DNA from: Planctomycetota bacterium
GTDB taxonomy: Bacteria; Planctomycetota; UBA1135
NCBI GenBank assembly: GCA_024229395.1
Contig: JAAESM010000002.1
Location: 215,682-279,681, forward strand
Length of the DNA: 64,000 bases
Direction: 5' to 3'
The position numbers and the translations under genes are program-made. The notes under the pieces are model-generated. The model was not told where the DNA came from. It was given only the letters and a program-made list of their open reading frames with translations, and did not search any database. Of this stretch, positions 50,222 through 59,035 are shown piece after piece (positions within the stretch are counted from its first letter, which is position 1; each line of letters starts with the position of its first letter).

Positions 50222-52105
50222 TTACCCAAGCTCGCCGTAAGCGGAAACGAGGGCTTCAGGAAGATCAGCTAGGCTGCGCAGGAGTTTCCAACCGCGCACG
50301 CCAAACATCACTGGGAGAATGCCCGCGCATTTGGGATCGATCCCGAGCGCGTGCACGCCGATGCCACTGTTGGTGGACTCACGTACGGCTTGGCGTACGT
50401 CATGCACACCGTGGTTGCCTTCGTAACGATCGAAGTCCGTCGGTTTGGCATCGGTAACGAGGATCATGTGTTTGCGCCGCGCGGAGTGATTCATTAACTC
50501 GGCGGTCGCATGTCGAATCGCCGGACCGATTCGCGTGTAGCCTTGCGGTTTGAGCAGACCTAGCCGACGTCGGCCGAGTCGCCACGGTTCCTCCCAGCCT
50601 TTGATTTCCCAAACGCGACAGAGGTTGCGCGTGTTGCTGGCGTAGGCAAGGATCTGCAAGGAATCGCCAAGGCGATCAGCGATCTCGCCAAGCACGTAAG
50701 CGGCTTCGCGTTCCACATCAAGAACGCGGCGGTCACCGATCCAACTGTCGGCCGACAGGCTCAGGTCAAGCAACACGGTGGTGGCTTGATCGCGATCGAG
50801 GCGCGGTTGGTGCGTGTAGATGCGACCGCTCGGGGAATGCCCGGACTTCAACAAGGCGTGGTCATCAACTACTGCGGCAATGTCGATGTGATTGCCATCG
50901 AGCTGACGATTCAGCGAACGCCGCTCGGTGCGACGCCTTTCCAGGTGTCGCAAGCTGCGCGTGATCGTGCCGCCCAAGCGTGTGCGCAGTTCATTCGCGT
51001 AATCAATCGCGCAACCAGGCAACTCCGATGGATACAGCGTAACCCAATCCTTGCGATAGGCGCGTTGGCTGTGATCCCATTCGTCATAGCGAAGGCTGCG
51101 TTCGCCAGGCGCGGCATTGGCCACATCTGGAATGCCTTCGGCGTCGCCGATGTCAGCCTTGTAGACCGAATGTACTTCCGGTCCGCCGCGGATCAACTCA
51201 CGCAAGTCGACCGCGTCGAGCGAATCCTGTTGCTCATCCATGTCGTCTTCGCCATCGGTCTTGCGCAGACCACCTTCATACTTCTCGGCGAACATGACCT
51301 TCTCGAAAGCGCTCTCCGGCATTGCGGCGCGGTATTCATCTTCTTCGAGCAAGAGTCGTTTGACGTGATCCTTGGCTGGCGCATCGACTTCGGTCGCATC
51401 CGAAGCGACGCCATTCTTTTCCTCCATGACCTCGGCTGCTTCTAATGCAGCAGCAAGCTCCGAAGGAGGTAGCGGTCCGCCGAACAGCAGCAGCGGCGGG
51501 GAAGCCATGCCACGCTTACGGCGACCCTTCAAAGATTTCTGCGAGCCTTCGGGGAAGCCTTGCCAGCGTCCATCGATGACCGCGCGCAAAGCATCTTGGC
51601 GATGGCACTCCATCGCTTCTTCGGGCCCAGACATTTCGCTAGGGGTGGGGCGGCTATCCAGTTCCAACCACGCCGCGCTCATGATGCGCTTGCGGAAACC
51701 AGAATGGATCTTGCCAAGTTCAATCGCGATACACGCGGTGAACTCCAGGTAGGCCAAGTCTTCTTGCGGCACTTCGCGGCCAATGGCGATCATCGCGCCA
51801 GCCAATGCCGCGCGCGCGAACATGAAGCGGCGATTGACTTCCACTTCATTCGACAAGGCGATCATGCGTGGCAACAACACCACGTTCTTGACCACACCGC
51901 CAGATGCTTCGGCCTGACGCACTGAAACCAGGCGTCCGGCGAATGCTTGGGCGACTGCGCCGAGTGGATTCGCCATCTCATCGAAGTTGGCGGCGAACTC
52001 CTCGAAGCGTGGACGTTCTCCACCACGCCACCGCTTCCAGAATGCACCAAAGAATTCTTCGGCGAAATCCAGGTGGAGTTCCGGCGGAGCTTTGCGTTTG
52101 GCCAA
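50222..52105 (-). CDS. norD: NorD, von Willebrand factor A activator of NO reductase
   Basis: 627 aa. Acts with NorQ as an AAA+/VWA pair that matures NO reductase (probably iron insertion). The C-terminal VWA domain has the MIDAS D-x-S-x-S as LLDLSLSAD (about residue 445), a downstream threonine region (GYTRIGPAIRHA) and LVTDAKPTDF. The N-terminal half is helical and acidic. It starts at TTG 52105; the frame is closed upstream 12 nt later, so no ATG is possible. Starts 4 nt after norQ. Confidence 0.92.
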   Translation of the reverse strand: MAKRKAPPELHLDFAEEFFGAFWKRWRGGERPRFEEFAANFDEMANPLGAVAQAFAGRLVSVRQAEASGGVVKNVVLLPRMIALSNEVEVNRRFMFARAALAGAMIAIGREVPQEDLAYLEFTACIAIELGKIHSGFRKRIMSAAWLELDSRPTPSEMSGPEEAMECHRQDALRAVIDGRWQGFPEGSQKSLKGRRKRGMASPPLLLFGGPLPPSELAAALEAAEVMEEKNGVASDATEVDAPAKDHVKRLLLEEDEYRAAMPESAFEKVMFAEKYEGGLRKTDGEDDMDEQQDSLDAVDLRELIRGGPEVHSVYKADIGDAEGIPDVANAAPGERSLRYDEWDHSQRAYRKDWVTLYPSELPGCAIDYANELRTRLGGTITRSLRHLERRRTERRSLNRQLDGNHIDIAAVVDDHALLKSGHSPSGRIYTHQPRLDRDQATTVLLDLSLSADSWIGDRRVLDVEREAAYVLGEIADRLGDSLQILAYASNTRNLCRVWEIKGWEEPWRLGRRRLGLLKPQGYTRIGPAIRHATAELMNHSARRKHMILVTDAKPTDFDRYEGNHGVHDVRQAVRESTNSGIGVHALGIDPKCAGILPVMFGVRGWKLLRSLADLPEALVSAYGELG

Positions 52106-52109
52106 CGGT

Positions 52110-52910
52110 TCAGAAGGCTAGGGAGACGACTTCGTGAAGGGCCTCAAGCACGTCGCTCTCATCCGAAAGCGGTTCGCAGATCGCGGCGATGCATGCCACG
52201 CGCGGGTTCATGCCCGATTGGATCAAGCGCACGGCGTCGACCAACAATCGAGTGGAAGCTTTTTCGGCCAAGCCAAGTTCTTCGAGGCCGCGCAATTTGC
52301 CGGCGAGCTTGACCAGGCGTTTGGCCAGCTTGTCAGCACAATCGGTCTCGCCGATCAGGATGCTAGCTTCCAGCTCAGGTTCTGGGTAATCAAAGGAGAT
52401 CGCGGCGAAGCGTTGCCGCGTCGACGGCTTCAATTCCTTCCAGCCTTTTTGGTAGCCGGGGTTGAAGCTCACCACCAACATGAATTCATCGCTGGCCTGC
52501 AACTCCTCGCTATGGCGTTCGAGATACAGACGACGTCGGTGGTCGGTAAGAGGATGGACGGCAACAACCACATCGGGGCGCGCCTCGGCCACTTCATCGA
52601 GGTAGAGGATGGCCCCTTCGCGCACTGCACGCGTTGCGGGGCCATCTTGCCACACCGTATCGCCGCCACGCACCAACCAGCGACCGAGCAAGTCGGCTGC
52701 AGAGGTGTCGTCGTGACAGGCGACGGTGACCAATGGCCGGCCAAGCTTGGCAGCCATGTGCTCGACGAAGCGCGATTTACCGCACCCCGTCGGGCCCTTC
52801 AACATCAATGGCAGTTTCTGCTGCCAGCAGTGTTGGAACAACGCGGTCTCATGCGCGACGGATTGATAGAAAGGGATCACTCCCTCGTTCAATTCGGTAA
52901 TCCCTTTCAT
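52110..52910 (-). CDS. norQ: NorQ, AAA+ ATPase for NO reductase maturation
   Basis: 266 aa, MoxR/CbbQ branch. Walker A GPTGCGKSR (~39-47), Walker B ILYLDEVAEA (~97-106), sensor 1 VVSFNPGYQKGWKEL (MoxR-type pre-sensor), and R-fingers in KPSTRQRFAAI. It remodels NorB/C with NorD. It starts at ATG 52910, 3 nt after norB. The order norC-norB-norQ-norD is the standard one of c-type NO reductases. Confidence 0.94.
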   Translation of the reverse strand: MKGITELNEGVIPFYQSVAHETALFQHCWQQKLPLMLKGPTGCGKSRFVEHMAAKLGRPLVTVACHDDTSAADLLGRWLVRGGDTVWQDGPATRAVREGAILYLDEVAEARPDVVVAVHPLTDHRRRLYLERHSEELQASDEFMLVVSFNPGYQKGWKELKPSTRQRFAAISFDYPEPELEASILIGETDCADKLAKRLVKLAGKLRGLEELGLAEKASTRLLVDAVRLIQSGMNPRVACIAAICEPLSDESDVLEALHEVVSLAF

Positions 52911-52913
52911 TTT

Positions 52914-54254
52914 CTAGCCCTCGCTGGATTCAGAGACGTTGTCTTGTGGCATTCCGTAAGCGATGAAGTTCTTGATGAAGAAAATCACGCCGACAGTGAA
53001 CATTGCTGCTGCACAAACCAGTCCTGCCGCATGAATCTCAAGGCTTTCCTGAACTTCCAGGAAGTCCATTCCAGATTTGCGCTCCATGTAGACCTGCGCG
53101 ATTCCCATCACTGCGAATGCGCCAGTCATTGCGACCATGCCGATGTTGGTCAGCCAGAATGCCCATTCCGGCATCCAACCCTTGAACAACTTGCGGCCAG
53201 TCATTTCAGGCATGGCGTAAGTGATCATCGCCAGAATCAGCATTGCGTATGCACCCCAGAAAGCCATGTGTCCGTGCATCGCCGTGACCAGCGTGCCGTG
53301 CGTCCACATGTTCACCGAAGGCAGCGTGTGTGCGAAACCGAGGAAGCCTGCGCCGATGAAACTCATCACTGCACAACCGATGGTCCATTGCAGGGCCACC
53401 TTGTTGGGGTGATTACGTCCGCCGCGGCGTGCCATCACGATCGCGTACATCGCCATGCCCAAGAAGGCGAGTGGCTCCAGTGCCGAGAAGATTCCACCGA
53501 CCATCAACCAGTAGCCAGGAGCGCCGGTGTAGTAGTAGTGGTGACCCGTACCGAGAATGCCGGAGAGGAAAGTGAAGCCGACGATGATGTACAGCCACTT
53601 CTCGATCACCTCGCGGTCAATGCCGGTGAGTTTAATCAACAAGAACGACAGGATCGCGCCCATGATCAGTTCCCAAACGCCCTCTACCCAAAGGTGGACA
53701 ACCCACCAACGGAAGTAGGAGTCGTGCACTAGGTTGTCGAAGGTGTACATGCCAGGCAGATACAACAATGCAGCCATCAGCAGGCCGAAGAACAGCACCA
53801 TTGCGGTCGTGCTCTTGGTGCGTCCGGTCCAAATGGTCATCAGCAAGTTGAACAAGAAAGCCAGCACGTTCACGACTACCAAGTAATCTAGCGGGCGTGG
53901 GATCTCGAGGAACTTACGTCCTTCCCAGTAGTTGAAGTGATAACCGATGACAGCAACCACACCAACGAGTAGCAGTGATGCCCATTGAATCCAGGCAAGC
54001 TTGGTACTCCACAACTCGCGCTCAGATTCGCGCGGGATGATGTAGTAAGCCGATCCCATAAAGCCGGCGAGCATCCACACTACCAGTAGGTTGGTGTGCG
54101 TTGCGCGTGCGGTGTTGAAGGGAATCAGGTCATGCAATCCGTCCATTCCCATGCGGTCGAAACCGAGAATGAAACCGTATGCAAGTTGTAGGGCAAACAG
54201 GCCCATGCAGGAGGCGAAGAACGCCCAAGCGATTTTTTGACTCTTTGCGTACAT
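52914..54254 (-). CDS. norB: Nitric oxide reductase subunit B (cNOR catalytic subunit)
   Basis: 446 aa, 12 membrane helices; reduces 2 NO to N2O. Seen: the low-spin heme His in ATHTNLLVVWM, the catalytic-site glutamate pair in HLWVEGVWELIMGAIL, the non-heme-iron histidine pair GTGHHYYYTG, HGTLVTAMHGHMAFWGAYAM with heme b3/b ligands, and NPNKVALQWTIGCAV-type loop. Length is that of the cNOR type, without the N-terminal extension of quinol-type qNorB. It lies 4 nt after norC, and electrons come through NorC. Confidence 0.96.
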   Translation of the reverse strand: MYAKSQKIAWAFFASCMGLFALQLAYGFILGFDRMGMDGLHDLIPFNTARATHTNLLVVWMLAGFMGSAYYIIPRESERELWSTKLAWIQWASLLLVGVVAVIGYHFNYWEGRKFLEIPRPLDYLVVVNVLAFLFNLLMTIWTGRTKSTTAMVLFFGLLMAALLYLPGMYTFDNLVHDSYFRWWVVHLWVEGVWELIMGAILSFLLIKLTGIDREVIEKWLYIIVGFTFLSGILGTGHHYYYTGAPGYWLMVGGIFSALEPLAFLGMAMYAIVMARRGGRNHPNKVALQWTIGCAVMSFIGAGFLGFAHTLPSVNMWTHGTLVTAMHGHMAFWGAYAMLILAMITYAMPEMTGRKLFKGWMPEWAFWLTNIGMVAMTGAFAVMGIAQVYMERKSGMDFLEVQESLEIHAAGLVCAAAMFTVGVIFFIKNFIAYGMPQDNVSESSEG

Positions 54255-54258
54255 GGAT

Positions 54259-55005
54259 CTACTCCTTCTCCGTCAGGGTTGCGAGGAAGGTCAGGATCTC
54301 TTCGAGCTGTTCACCCTTGAGTCCGAAGTTAGGCATGGTGGTGTCGGCCTTGATCGACTGCGGATCGGAAACCCACTTGCTGAGGTAATCAGCGTCGTAA
54401 CGATCGGCAACGCCATCGAGGGCGGGACCGACATTGCCTCCCTGCAGGCCAACGCTGTGGCAGCTCATGCAGATGGTCTTGAAGTATTCCGGTGCACTAG
54501 CGAGCGAACTGTCGACCGAAGTATCGATCAAGGAAGTCGTGCTGGCGTTGGCACCGAAGCTCATGTCCGGTTCCGACGGGAAGCCGTTGAGGTCGATCTC
54601 GCCGACCCACGTGAAGAAGGCGACGACGTCGGCAACGTTGCCGGCGGCAACTTCTGCACCAACTTCTTCAGGATCGAACATCGCATACTTGGTCATCTTG
54701 CGGCGACCTGGGTACATACGCTCTGGATCCTTGAGGAACTCGGCGATCCATTCGTGGCTGCGGCGTTCCATCACTTTGGTGAGCTCAGGAGCGTAGTAAG
54801 CGCCCTCACCCATGATGGTGTGGCAACCCATGCAGTTGTTTTGGTTCCAGATATGGTGGCCGCGCACGACGGACTCCGACATCTGGTCTTGGTTGGAGCG
54901 GTCCGGCATCTGTTTCAGCGTGTCCATCGTGAGTAACACGAAGGCAATACTGCACAGTGCGGTCCCGCCTAGAAAAAAGGCTTTGGCAGCTGATTTGGTC
55001 AGCAT
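54259..55005 (-). CDS. norC: Nitric oxide reductase subunit C with additional cytochrome c domain
   Basis: 248 aa from ATG 55005; a start 60 nt upstream lies at or before the transcription start predicted from the sigma-54 site. N-terminal membrane anchor (AFFLGGTALCSIAFVLL, ~9-26), a first heme site Cys58-x2-Cys61-His62 (NNCMGCHTIMGEGAYYAPE, the usual NorC sequence), and, unlike the common ~150-aa NorC, a second heme site Cys179-x2-Cys182-His183 with Met224 (TTMPNFG). The second domain resembles soluble cytochrome c and may take the place of a separate donor. First gene of the operon. Confidence 0.94.
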   Translation of the reverse strand: MLTKSAAKAFFLGGTALCSIAFVLLTMDTLKQMPDRSNQDQMSESVVRGHHIWNQNNCMGCHTIMGEGAYYAPELTKVMERRSHEWIAEFLKDPERMYPGRRKMTKYAMFDPEEVGAEVAAGNVADVVAFFTWVGEIDLNGFPSEPDMSFGANASTTSLIDTSVDSSLASAPEYFKTICMSCHSVGLQGGNVGPALDGVADRYDADYLSKWVSDPQSIKADTTMPNFGLKGEQLEEILTFLATLTEKE

Positions 55006-55068
55006 GTTGTTTTTTGGGTTTGGGAGACTGGTTTTGTGGGTGAATGAGGTATGACTCGCGCGCACTAG

Positions 55069-55084
55069 AGCAAGAAGTGTGCCA
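55069..55084 (-). promoter_or_regulatory. Sigma-54 promoter of the nor-nir operon
   Basis: Reading on the minus strand: TGGCACACTTCTTGCT, with GG of the -24 box and GC of the -12 box at exactly the required 10-nt spacing, a near-perfect match to TGGCAC-N5-TTGC. It lies 64 nt upstream of the norC ATG and faces the NorR gene. NorR is a sigma-54 activator, which gives strong mutual support. A candidate GT-N7-AC site (55147-55157) overlaps the norR start and a GTTGTAGAAA direct repeat (55144-55153, 55168-55177) is nearby; these are possible NorR sites. Confidence 0.9.
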
Positions 55085-55152
55085 GGATAAAAAGAGTTCC
55101 AATTATCCTTTTTGGGGCTTCTGGGCGAGTTTCGTGCTAGACTGTTGTAGAA

Positions 55153-56775
55153 ATGACATCAGACGACGTTGTAGAAAAATCAACAGTTGTGCATTCGACA
55201 ACAGAGCGTGAGTTCGAGCTTCTGGTCGGGATTGCTCTCGACTTGAACCTCACTTTGGTCAGCAAGGAGCGCTATCAGCGTTTGGTGTCCGCGGTGCCGA
55301 GCGTGCTTCCAGCAGATGCCGTCACGCTATTGCGGTTAGAGGGCGACGAACTTCAGCCTTTGGCTGCCACAGGTCTCAGAGATGAAGCGCTCGGCCATGT
55401 CTTCAGTTTGGCCGATCACCCGCGTTTGGAGAGAGTGTGTTCTTCGACGGAGCCAATCCAATTCCCAGTCGATTCCAACCTGCCGGACCCTTTCGATGGC
55501 TTGATCGAAGGCGTTGAAGACTTCACGACCTGTGTGCACGCATGTCTGGGGTTGCCGTTGCGCGTGAAGGGGGAGTTGGTCGGGGTCTTGGCCCTCGACG
55601 CCATCAACCCGCATGCCTTCGAGAACACACGGCCCTCCTTCTTGAAGGCTCTTGGTGCCTTGGCGGCTGCAACCCTGCACACCTCTTATCTGGCCGACAC
55701 TCTGGAGGATGCGGCCAACCATCAACGCCAGATCGCGCAGACCTTGGTTGGTGACATGCTCAAGCGTCGGGCCCACGGATTGAACGGCACCAGCAGTTCG
55801 ATCTCGATGTTGAAGGAAGAGATCTCGTTATTCGCCGGCTCCAACTTTCCGGTCTTGATCAGCGGCGAGACCGGCACCGGCAAGGAGATCGTGGCTGGCA
55901 TGCTGCACCGCCAATCTGCCCTCAGCCATAAACCGATGGTCTATGTGAATTGCGCAGCACTTCCGGAATCGGTGGTGGAGAGCGAACTCTTCGGCCATGA
56001 AGCTGGATCTTTCACCGGCGCGCACGAGCGTCGGCTTGGAAAGTTCCAAGTTGCCGACGGCGGTTGCCTATTCCTTGATGAGATTGGTGAACTACCATTG
56101 GCGGTGCAGCCGAAACTCTTGCGCGTCTTGCAATCCGGGGAGATTCAGCGCGTCGGTTCCGACGCCACCAACTCCGTCAACGTGCGGGTATTCGCTGCCA
56201 CCAACCGCAACCTCCATCATGAAGTGGAAGCTGGGCGATTCCGTTCGGACCTCCTGCATCGGTTGGATGTCTGTCGCCTAACGGTTCCGCCGTTGCGCGA
56301 GCGTCCTGAAGATATCTTGGTCCTGGCTGGTCAGTTCTGCGACCGCGCACGCCGACAGCTTGGCCTGGGTGCGATTCGTCTGCACCCGGAAGCGCAGCAG
56401 ATCTTGCGCAGCTTCGATTGGCCAGGTAATGTGCGTGAGTTGGAGAACGTGATTTCGCGCGCCGCCTTACGTGCTTCAAGGCGAAGCCCCAATAACACCT
56501 TGGTGTTGATTACCGCGCAAGATGTCGGCGCCGATTACTTGGCCACTTATCAAGGCAAGAAAGATGCTGCGAAAGACATCGAGGGGGGGGCGGTATTCGG
56601 CCTGGGTGCTGCATGCGACATGCCGTTACGCGACGCCGTTGATCTCTTTCAGCGTGAACTGATTCAAGATGCGCTCCAACGCAACGATGGCGTATGGGCA
56701 TCCGCGGCGCGCGATCTAGGAATGCACCGCAGCAACCTGCATCACTTGGCGAAGCGGCTTGGCTTGTTGACTTGA
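55153..56775 (+). CDS. norR: NorR, NO-sensing sigma-54 activator
   Basis: 540 aa. N-terminal GAF domain with the NO-binding iron ligands seen in E. coli NorR at matching places: Arg91 (HPRLE), Asp112 and Asp115 (PDPFDGL), Cys131 (VHACLGLPL) and Asp149 (LALDA); E. coli Arg81 is replaced by Ser97. AAA+ domain: GETGTGKE, GSFTGA loop, LFLDEIGE, FRSDLLHRL. C-terminal Fis-type HTH: WASAARDLGMHRSNLHHLAKRLG. In the absence of NO the GAF domain holds the ATPase off. It is divergent from norC with the sigma-54 promoter and probable NorR sites between them. Confidence 0.95.
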   Translation: MTSDDVVEKSTVVHSTTEREFELLVGIALDLNLTLVSKERYQRLVSAVPSVLPADAVTLLRLEGDELQPLAATGLRDEALGHVFSLADHPRLERVCSSTEPIQFPVDSNLPDPFDGLIEGVEDFTTCVHACLGLPLRVKGELVGVLALDAINPHAFENTRPSFLKALGALAAATLHTSYLADTLEDAANHQRQIAQTLVGDMLKRRAHGLNGTSSSISMLKEEISLFAGSNFPVLISGETGTGKEIVAGMLHRQSALSHKPMVYVNCAALPESVVESELFGHEAGSFTGAHERRLGKFQVADGGCLFLDEIGELPLAVQPKLLRVLQSGEIQRVGSDATNSVNVRVFAATNRNLHHEVEAGRFRSDLLHRLDVCRLTVPPLRERPEDILVLAGQFCDRARRQLGLGAIRLHPEAQQILRSFDWPGNVRELENVISRAALRASRRSPNNTLVLITAQDVGADYLATYQGKKDAAKDIEGGAVFGLGAACDMPLRDAVDLFQRELIQDALQRNDGVWASAARDLGMHRSNLHHLAKRLGLLT

Positions 56776-57200
56776 AGCGAATGGTCGACAAGCCTCTCAC
56801 CATCATATTGGAATAGCGATCCCTTGCTTCCGCCGAGCCAGAGTTTGCCATTGGCATCTTCCACGAAGAACTGGATTGGTTCAAGCGCTTGACTCTCTTC
56901 GTTGGTGAATGGTGTGAACGATTCTCCTTCGTAGCGATAAGCGCCTTGATTCGTGCCAATCCAGAGCTCTCCGCTTTTTGCCAAAAAACCGCATAGAATG
57001 CCATTCGCAGCACGAACCGAGGCGATCCTTTCTTGAGTCTGGGCACTCATTGCTTGCTCCGCTTCGAGCAGCTTCTGAATATATTCAGGCTTGGCCGACG
57101 TCGGCGATTGTGCTTGAGCGCATCCGGTCAGAAGCGTAAAGGGAATCAGTATCTTGAAAAGCGAACAAATGGGCGCAGCGTTTCGTCGCAGGCAGTCCAA
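56742..57200 (-). CDS. Small lipoprotein with two-component-regulator-propeller-like repeats
   Basis: 152 aa, starting at TTG 57200 because no ATG is available before the lipobox (IPFTLLTGC, Cys27). After a helical spacer (YIQKLLEAEQAMSAQTQERI) it has two propeller blades (SGELWIGTNQGAYRYEGESF and NGKLWLGGSKGSLFQYDGERL), the pattern of the Reg_prop repeat in hybrid sensor proteins, which normally have a dozen or more blades. It is a short, truncated-looking form. Its last 34 nt overlap the 3' end of norR on the opposite strand. Confidence 0.65.
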   Translation of the reverse strand: MDCLRRNAAPICSLFKILIPFTLLTGCAQAQSPTSAKPEYIQKLLEAEQAMSAQTQERIASVRAANGILCGFLAKSGELWIGTNQGAYRYEGESFTPFTNEESQALEPIQFFVEDANGKLWLGGSKGSLFQYDGERLVDHSLQVNKPSRFAK

Positions 57201-57254
57201 GTGGGACAGGACTACCCGCGCGCGTATTCCAAAATTATGCAGCGACCCTCTCGC

Positions 57255-58211
57255 CTATTCCCAAGTACAAGCCTTCAACATTCTTGCAGTCGCAGCGGCA
57301 GCGCCTTCCGACGGCGAGCATTCCGCGCCCACTGGCTTGCGATAACCCAAGTCATAGGCTTCGCGCATCACGCGAGAGTAGTTGATCTCGCCGGTGCCTG
57401 GTTCACGTCGGCCGGGGTGGTCGGCGAGTTGCAGATAACCGATCTGATCGAAGCCTTCGCGCATACGTCCGCACAAGTCGCCTTCGGAGATCTGCATGTG
57501 ATAGAGATCCCAGTTAATCTTGGCCATGGGGCTATCGACCTCGCGGCAGATGCGTACGGCATCGGGGGAACCGTAAAGACAGTGACCCTTGTGGTCGCGA
57601 CGAATGTTCATGGGCTCGAGAATCATCATCACGTTGTGGTCCTCGGCGATCGGTGCGGCCAACTTCAAACCGGTGATGATGTTGTCGTGCATCTCGCGCT
57701 GGGTCATACCCTTTTGATCATTGCCGCCGACGATGGTCATCATGGGGCAATCCAACTTCAAGGCGAACTCGCAAGAAGCCTTCACTTCCTTTACAAAGGC
57801 CTCGTGGTTTTTCGGATCGTTCATGCCGGGGTTAAAGCCCCATGCGGTGAACTGCACAGCCTTCATGCCGGTCTCTTTCATGGCCTCAAGCACGGCATCC
57901 AAATTCTTATTGCGCCATGGCCAGAACTCGAAGTACTTGTAGCCGAGTTTCGATGCCTTACGGATCTTGTCTTCCAGCGGGCCGCCGAGCCACATCTCTA
58001 GGTTCAATGCCAAATCGGTTTGGCATGCCTCATGCAACTTAGCCAAGTCCTCGCCGCTCGGGTCTTGGCCCAAGTTCAGCGGGTTGGCAACTGCGGCGTT
58101 TGGATCCCGCGATGGAATCAATGCGTTTGCTGCAAGTCCACCGGGCAAAGCGGTTCCTGCTGCGATGGCACCGGCTGCGGTGCGAAGAAAGTTGCGACGC
58201 GAAGAAGACAT
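57255..58211 (-). CDS. Tat-exported sugar phosphate isomerase/epimerase-like TIM-barrel (hydroxypyruvate isomerase type)
   Basis: 318 aa from ATG 58211, selected because it starts a twin-arginine signal (SSSRRNFLRTAAGAIAAG). The AP-endonuclease-2-type TIM-barrel then follows with metal-ligand pattern: GYKYFEFWPW, MMTIVGGNDQ, MILEPMN (Glu), INWDLYHMQ (Asp/His), YLQLADHPGRREPG (His) and GAECSP (Glu). This is the order of hydroxypyruvate isomerase (hyi). Many Planctomycetota export such proteins. It is 20 nt after nagB, likely the same transcript. Confidence 0.82.
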   Translation of the reverse strand: MSSSRRNFLRTAAGAIAAGTALPGGLAANALIPSRDPNAAVANPLNLGQDPSGEDLAKLHEACQTDLALNLEMWLGGPLEDKIRKASKLGYKYFEFWPWRNKNLDAVLEAMKETGMKAVQFTAWGFNPGMNDPKNHEAFVKEVKASCEFALKLDCPMMTIVGGNDQKGMTQREMHDNIITGLKLAAPIAEDHNVMMILEPMNIRRDHKGHCLYGSPDAVRICREVDSPMAKINWDLYHMQISEGDLCGRMREGFDQIGYLQLADHPGRREPGTGEINYSRVMREAYDLGYRKPVGAECSPSEGAAAATARMLKACTWE

Positions 58212-58230
58212 GTCGCCAGGATAGCGTGAA

Positions 58231-58962
58231 CTATCGACTTTGCAGAGCCGATGCCGCCGCTTCATCCATGACCCAGGTCACATCTTGATGTTCACGCAAC
58301 AACGACGCTGGCGTATCAATCGAGATCGGCCCTTCCAACGCCCGTTTAACGGCGGACGCCTTGTCTGCACCAAAAGCCATCAGGATGATCTTGCGCGCAT
58401 CCATGATCGTTTGAATGCCGACGCTAATCCCCGCAGTGGGGGCATCTACGCCTTGCGGAAATCCCGGGCGCTTGCGCGTGGACTCCGCCAACTGCACCAA
58501 ACGCGTGCGCGAATCCGCAGGTGCGCCGGGCTCGTTGAAGGCGATGTGGCCGTTCACGCCTACACCCAATAGGCAGACATCGAGACCACCGGCCTCAATG
58601 ATCGCTTGTTCATAAGCGGCGCAGTGGGATTCAAAATGACTTTCATCCACCGTGCCATCCAGGAAACCGATCGCTTTGGCAGGCAGATCCACGCGCGAGA
58701 ACAATTCCTCATCCATGAAGGCGCGGAAGGAAATCGGGTTATCCGCGCGGCATGGCCAGTACTCATCAAGGTTGAAGGTACGGCAGTTGGCCATGCTGAA
58801 GGAGCCGGCCTGGAAGCACGTGCGCCATAAGGCATAGAGGGCCTTGGGTGTGGATCCGGTCGGCAACATCAGCACAGGCTTGGCCACTTTGGCCAAGATT
58901 TCATCCAGCTGATCCGCGACGAAGAGCGCGGCGGCGTCGGAGTCTGGGGTCACGTGCAACAT
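58231..58962 (-). CDS. nagB: Glucosamine-6-phosphate deaminase
   Basis: 243 aa from ATG 58962. Converts glucosamine-6-phosphate to fructose-6-phosphate and ammonia, the last step in amino-sugar use. Seen: MLPTGSTPKALYALW (phosphate loop), TFNLDEYW (catalytic Asp), LLGVGVNGHIAFNEPG (His and Glu), and SRTRLVQL. Length is a little under the 260-270 of most NagB. Divergent from nupC with a 73-bp gap and followed by the TIM-barrel gene. Confidence 0.92.
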   Translation of the reverse strand: MLHVTPDSDAAALFVADQLDEILAKVAKPVLMLPTGSTPKALYALWRTCFQAGSFSMANCRTFNLDEYWPCRADNPISFRAFMDEELFSRVDLPAKAIGFLDGTVDESHFESHCAAYEQAIIEAGGLDVCLLGVGVNGHIAFNEPGAPADSRTRLVQLAESTRKRPGFPQGVDAPTAGISVGIQTIMDARKIILMAFGADKASAVKRALEGPISIDTPASLLREHQDVTWVMDEAAASALQSR

Positions 58963-58967
58963 CGGCG

Positions 58968-58998
58968 ATAGTATGCCAAGGCGGCCTGCCGCTACTAT
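58968..58998. promoter_or_regulatory. Inverted repeat between nagB and nupC start codons
   Basis: ATAGTA (58968-58973) and its complement TACTAT (58993-58998) flank an inner inverted repeat GCGGC-CT-GCCGC, all within the 73-bp gap between two divergent start codons. The placement fits an operator for a shared regulator such as a GntR- or LacI-family repressor, but no regulator is encoded here. Confidence 0.35.
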
Positions 58999-59035
58999 GG
59001 GCGCGGCTGCCAATCCCGCTTGACGGCCAATCATC

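Noticed and set aside
52134-53732. 532-codon plus-strand ORF opposite norQ/norB
   Set aside because: Spans the end of two well-defined minus-strand genes and is a mirror of their codon bias.
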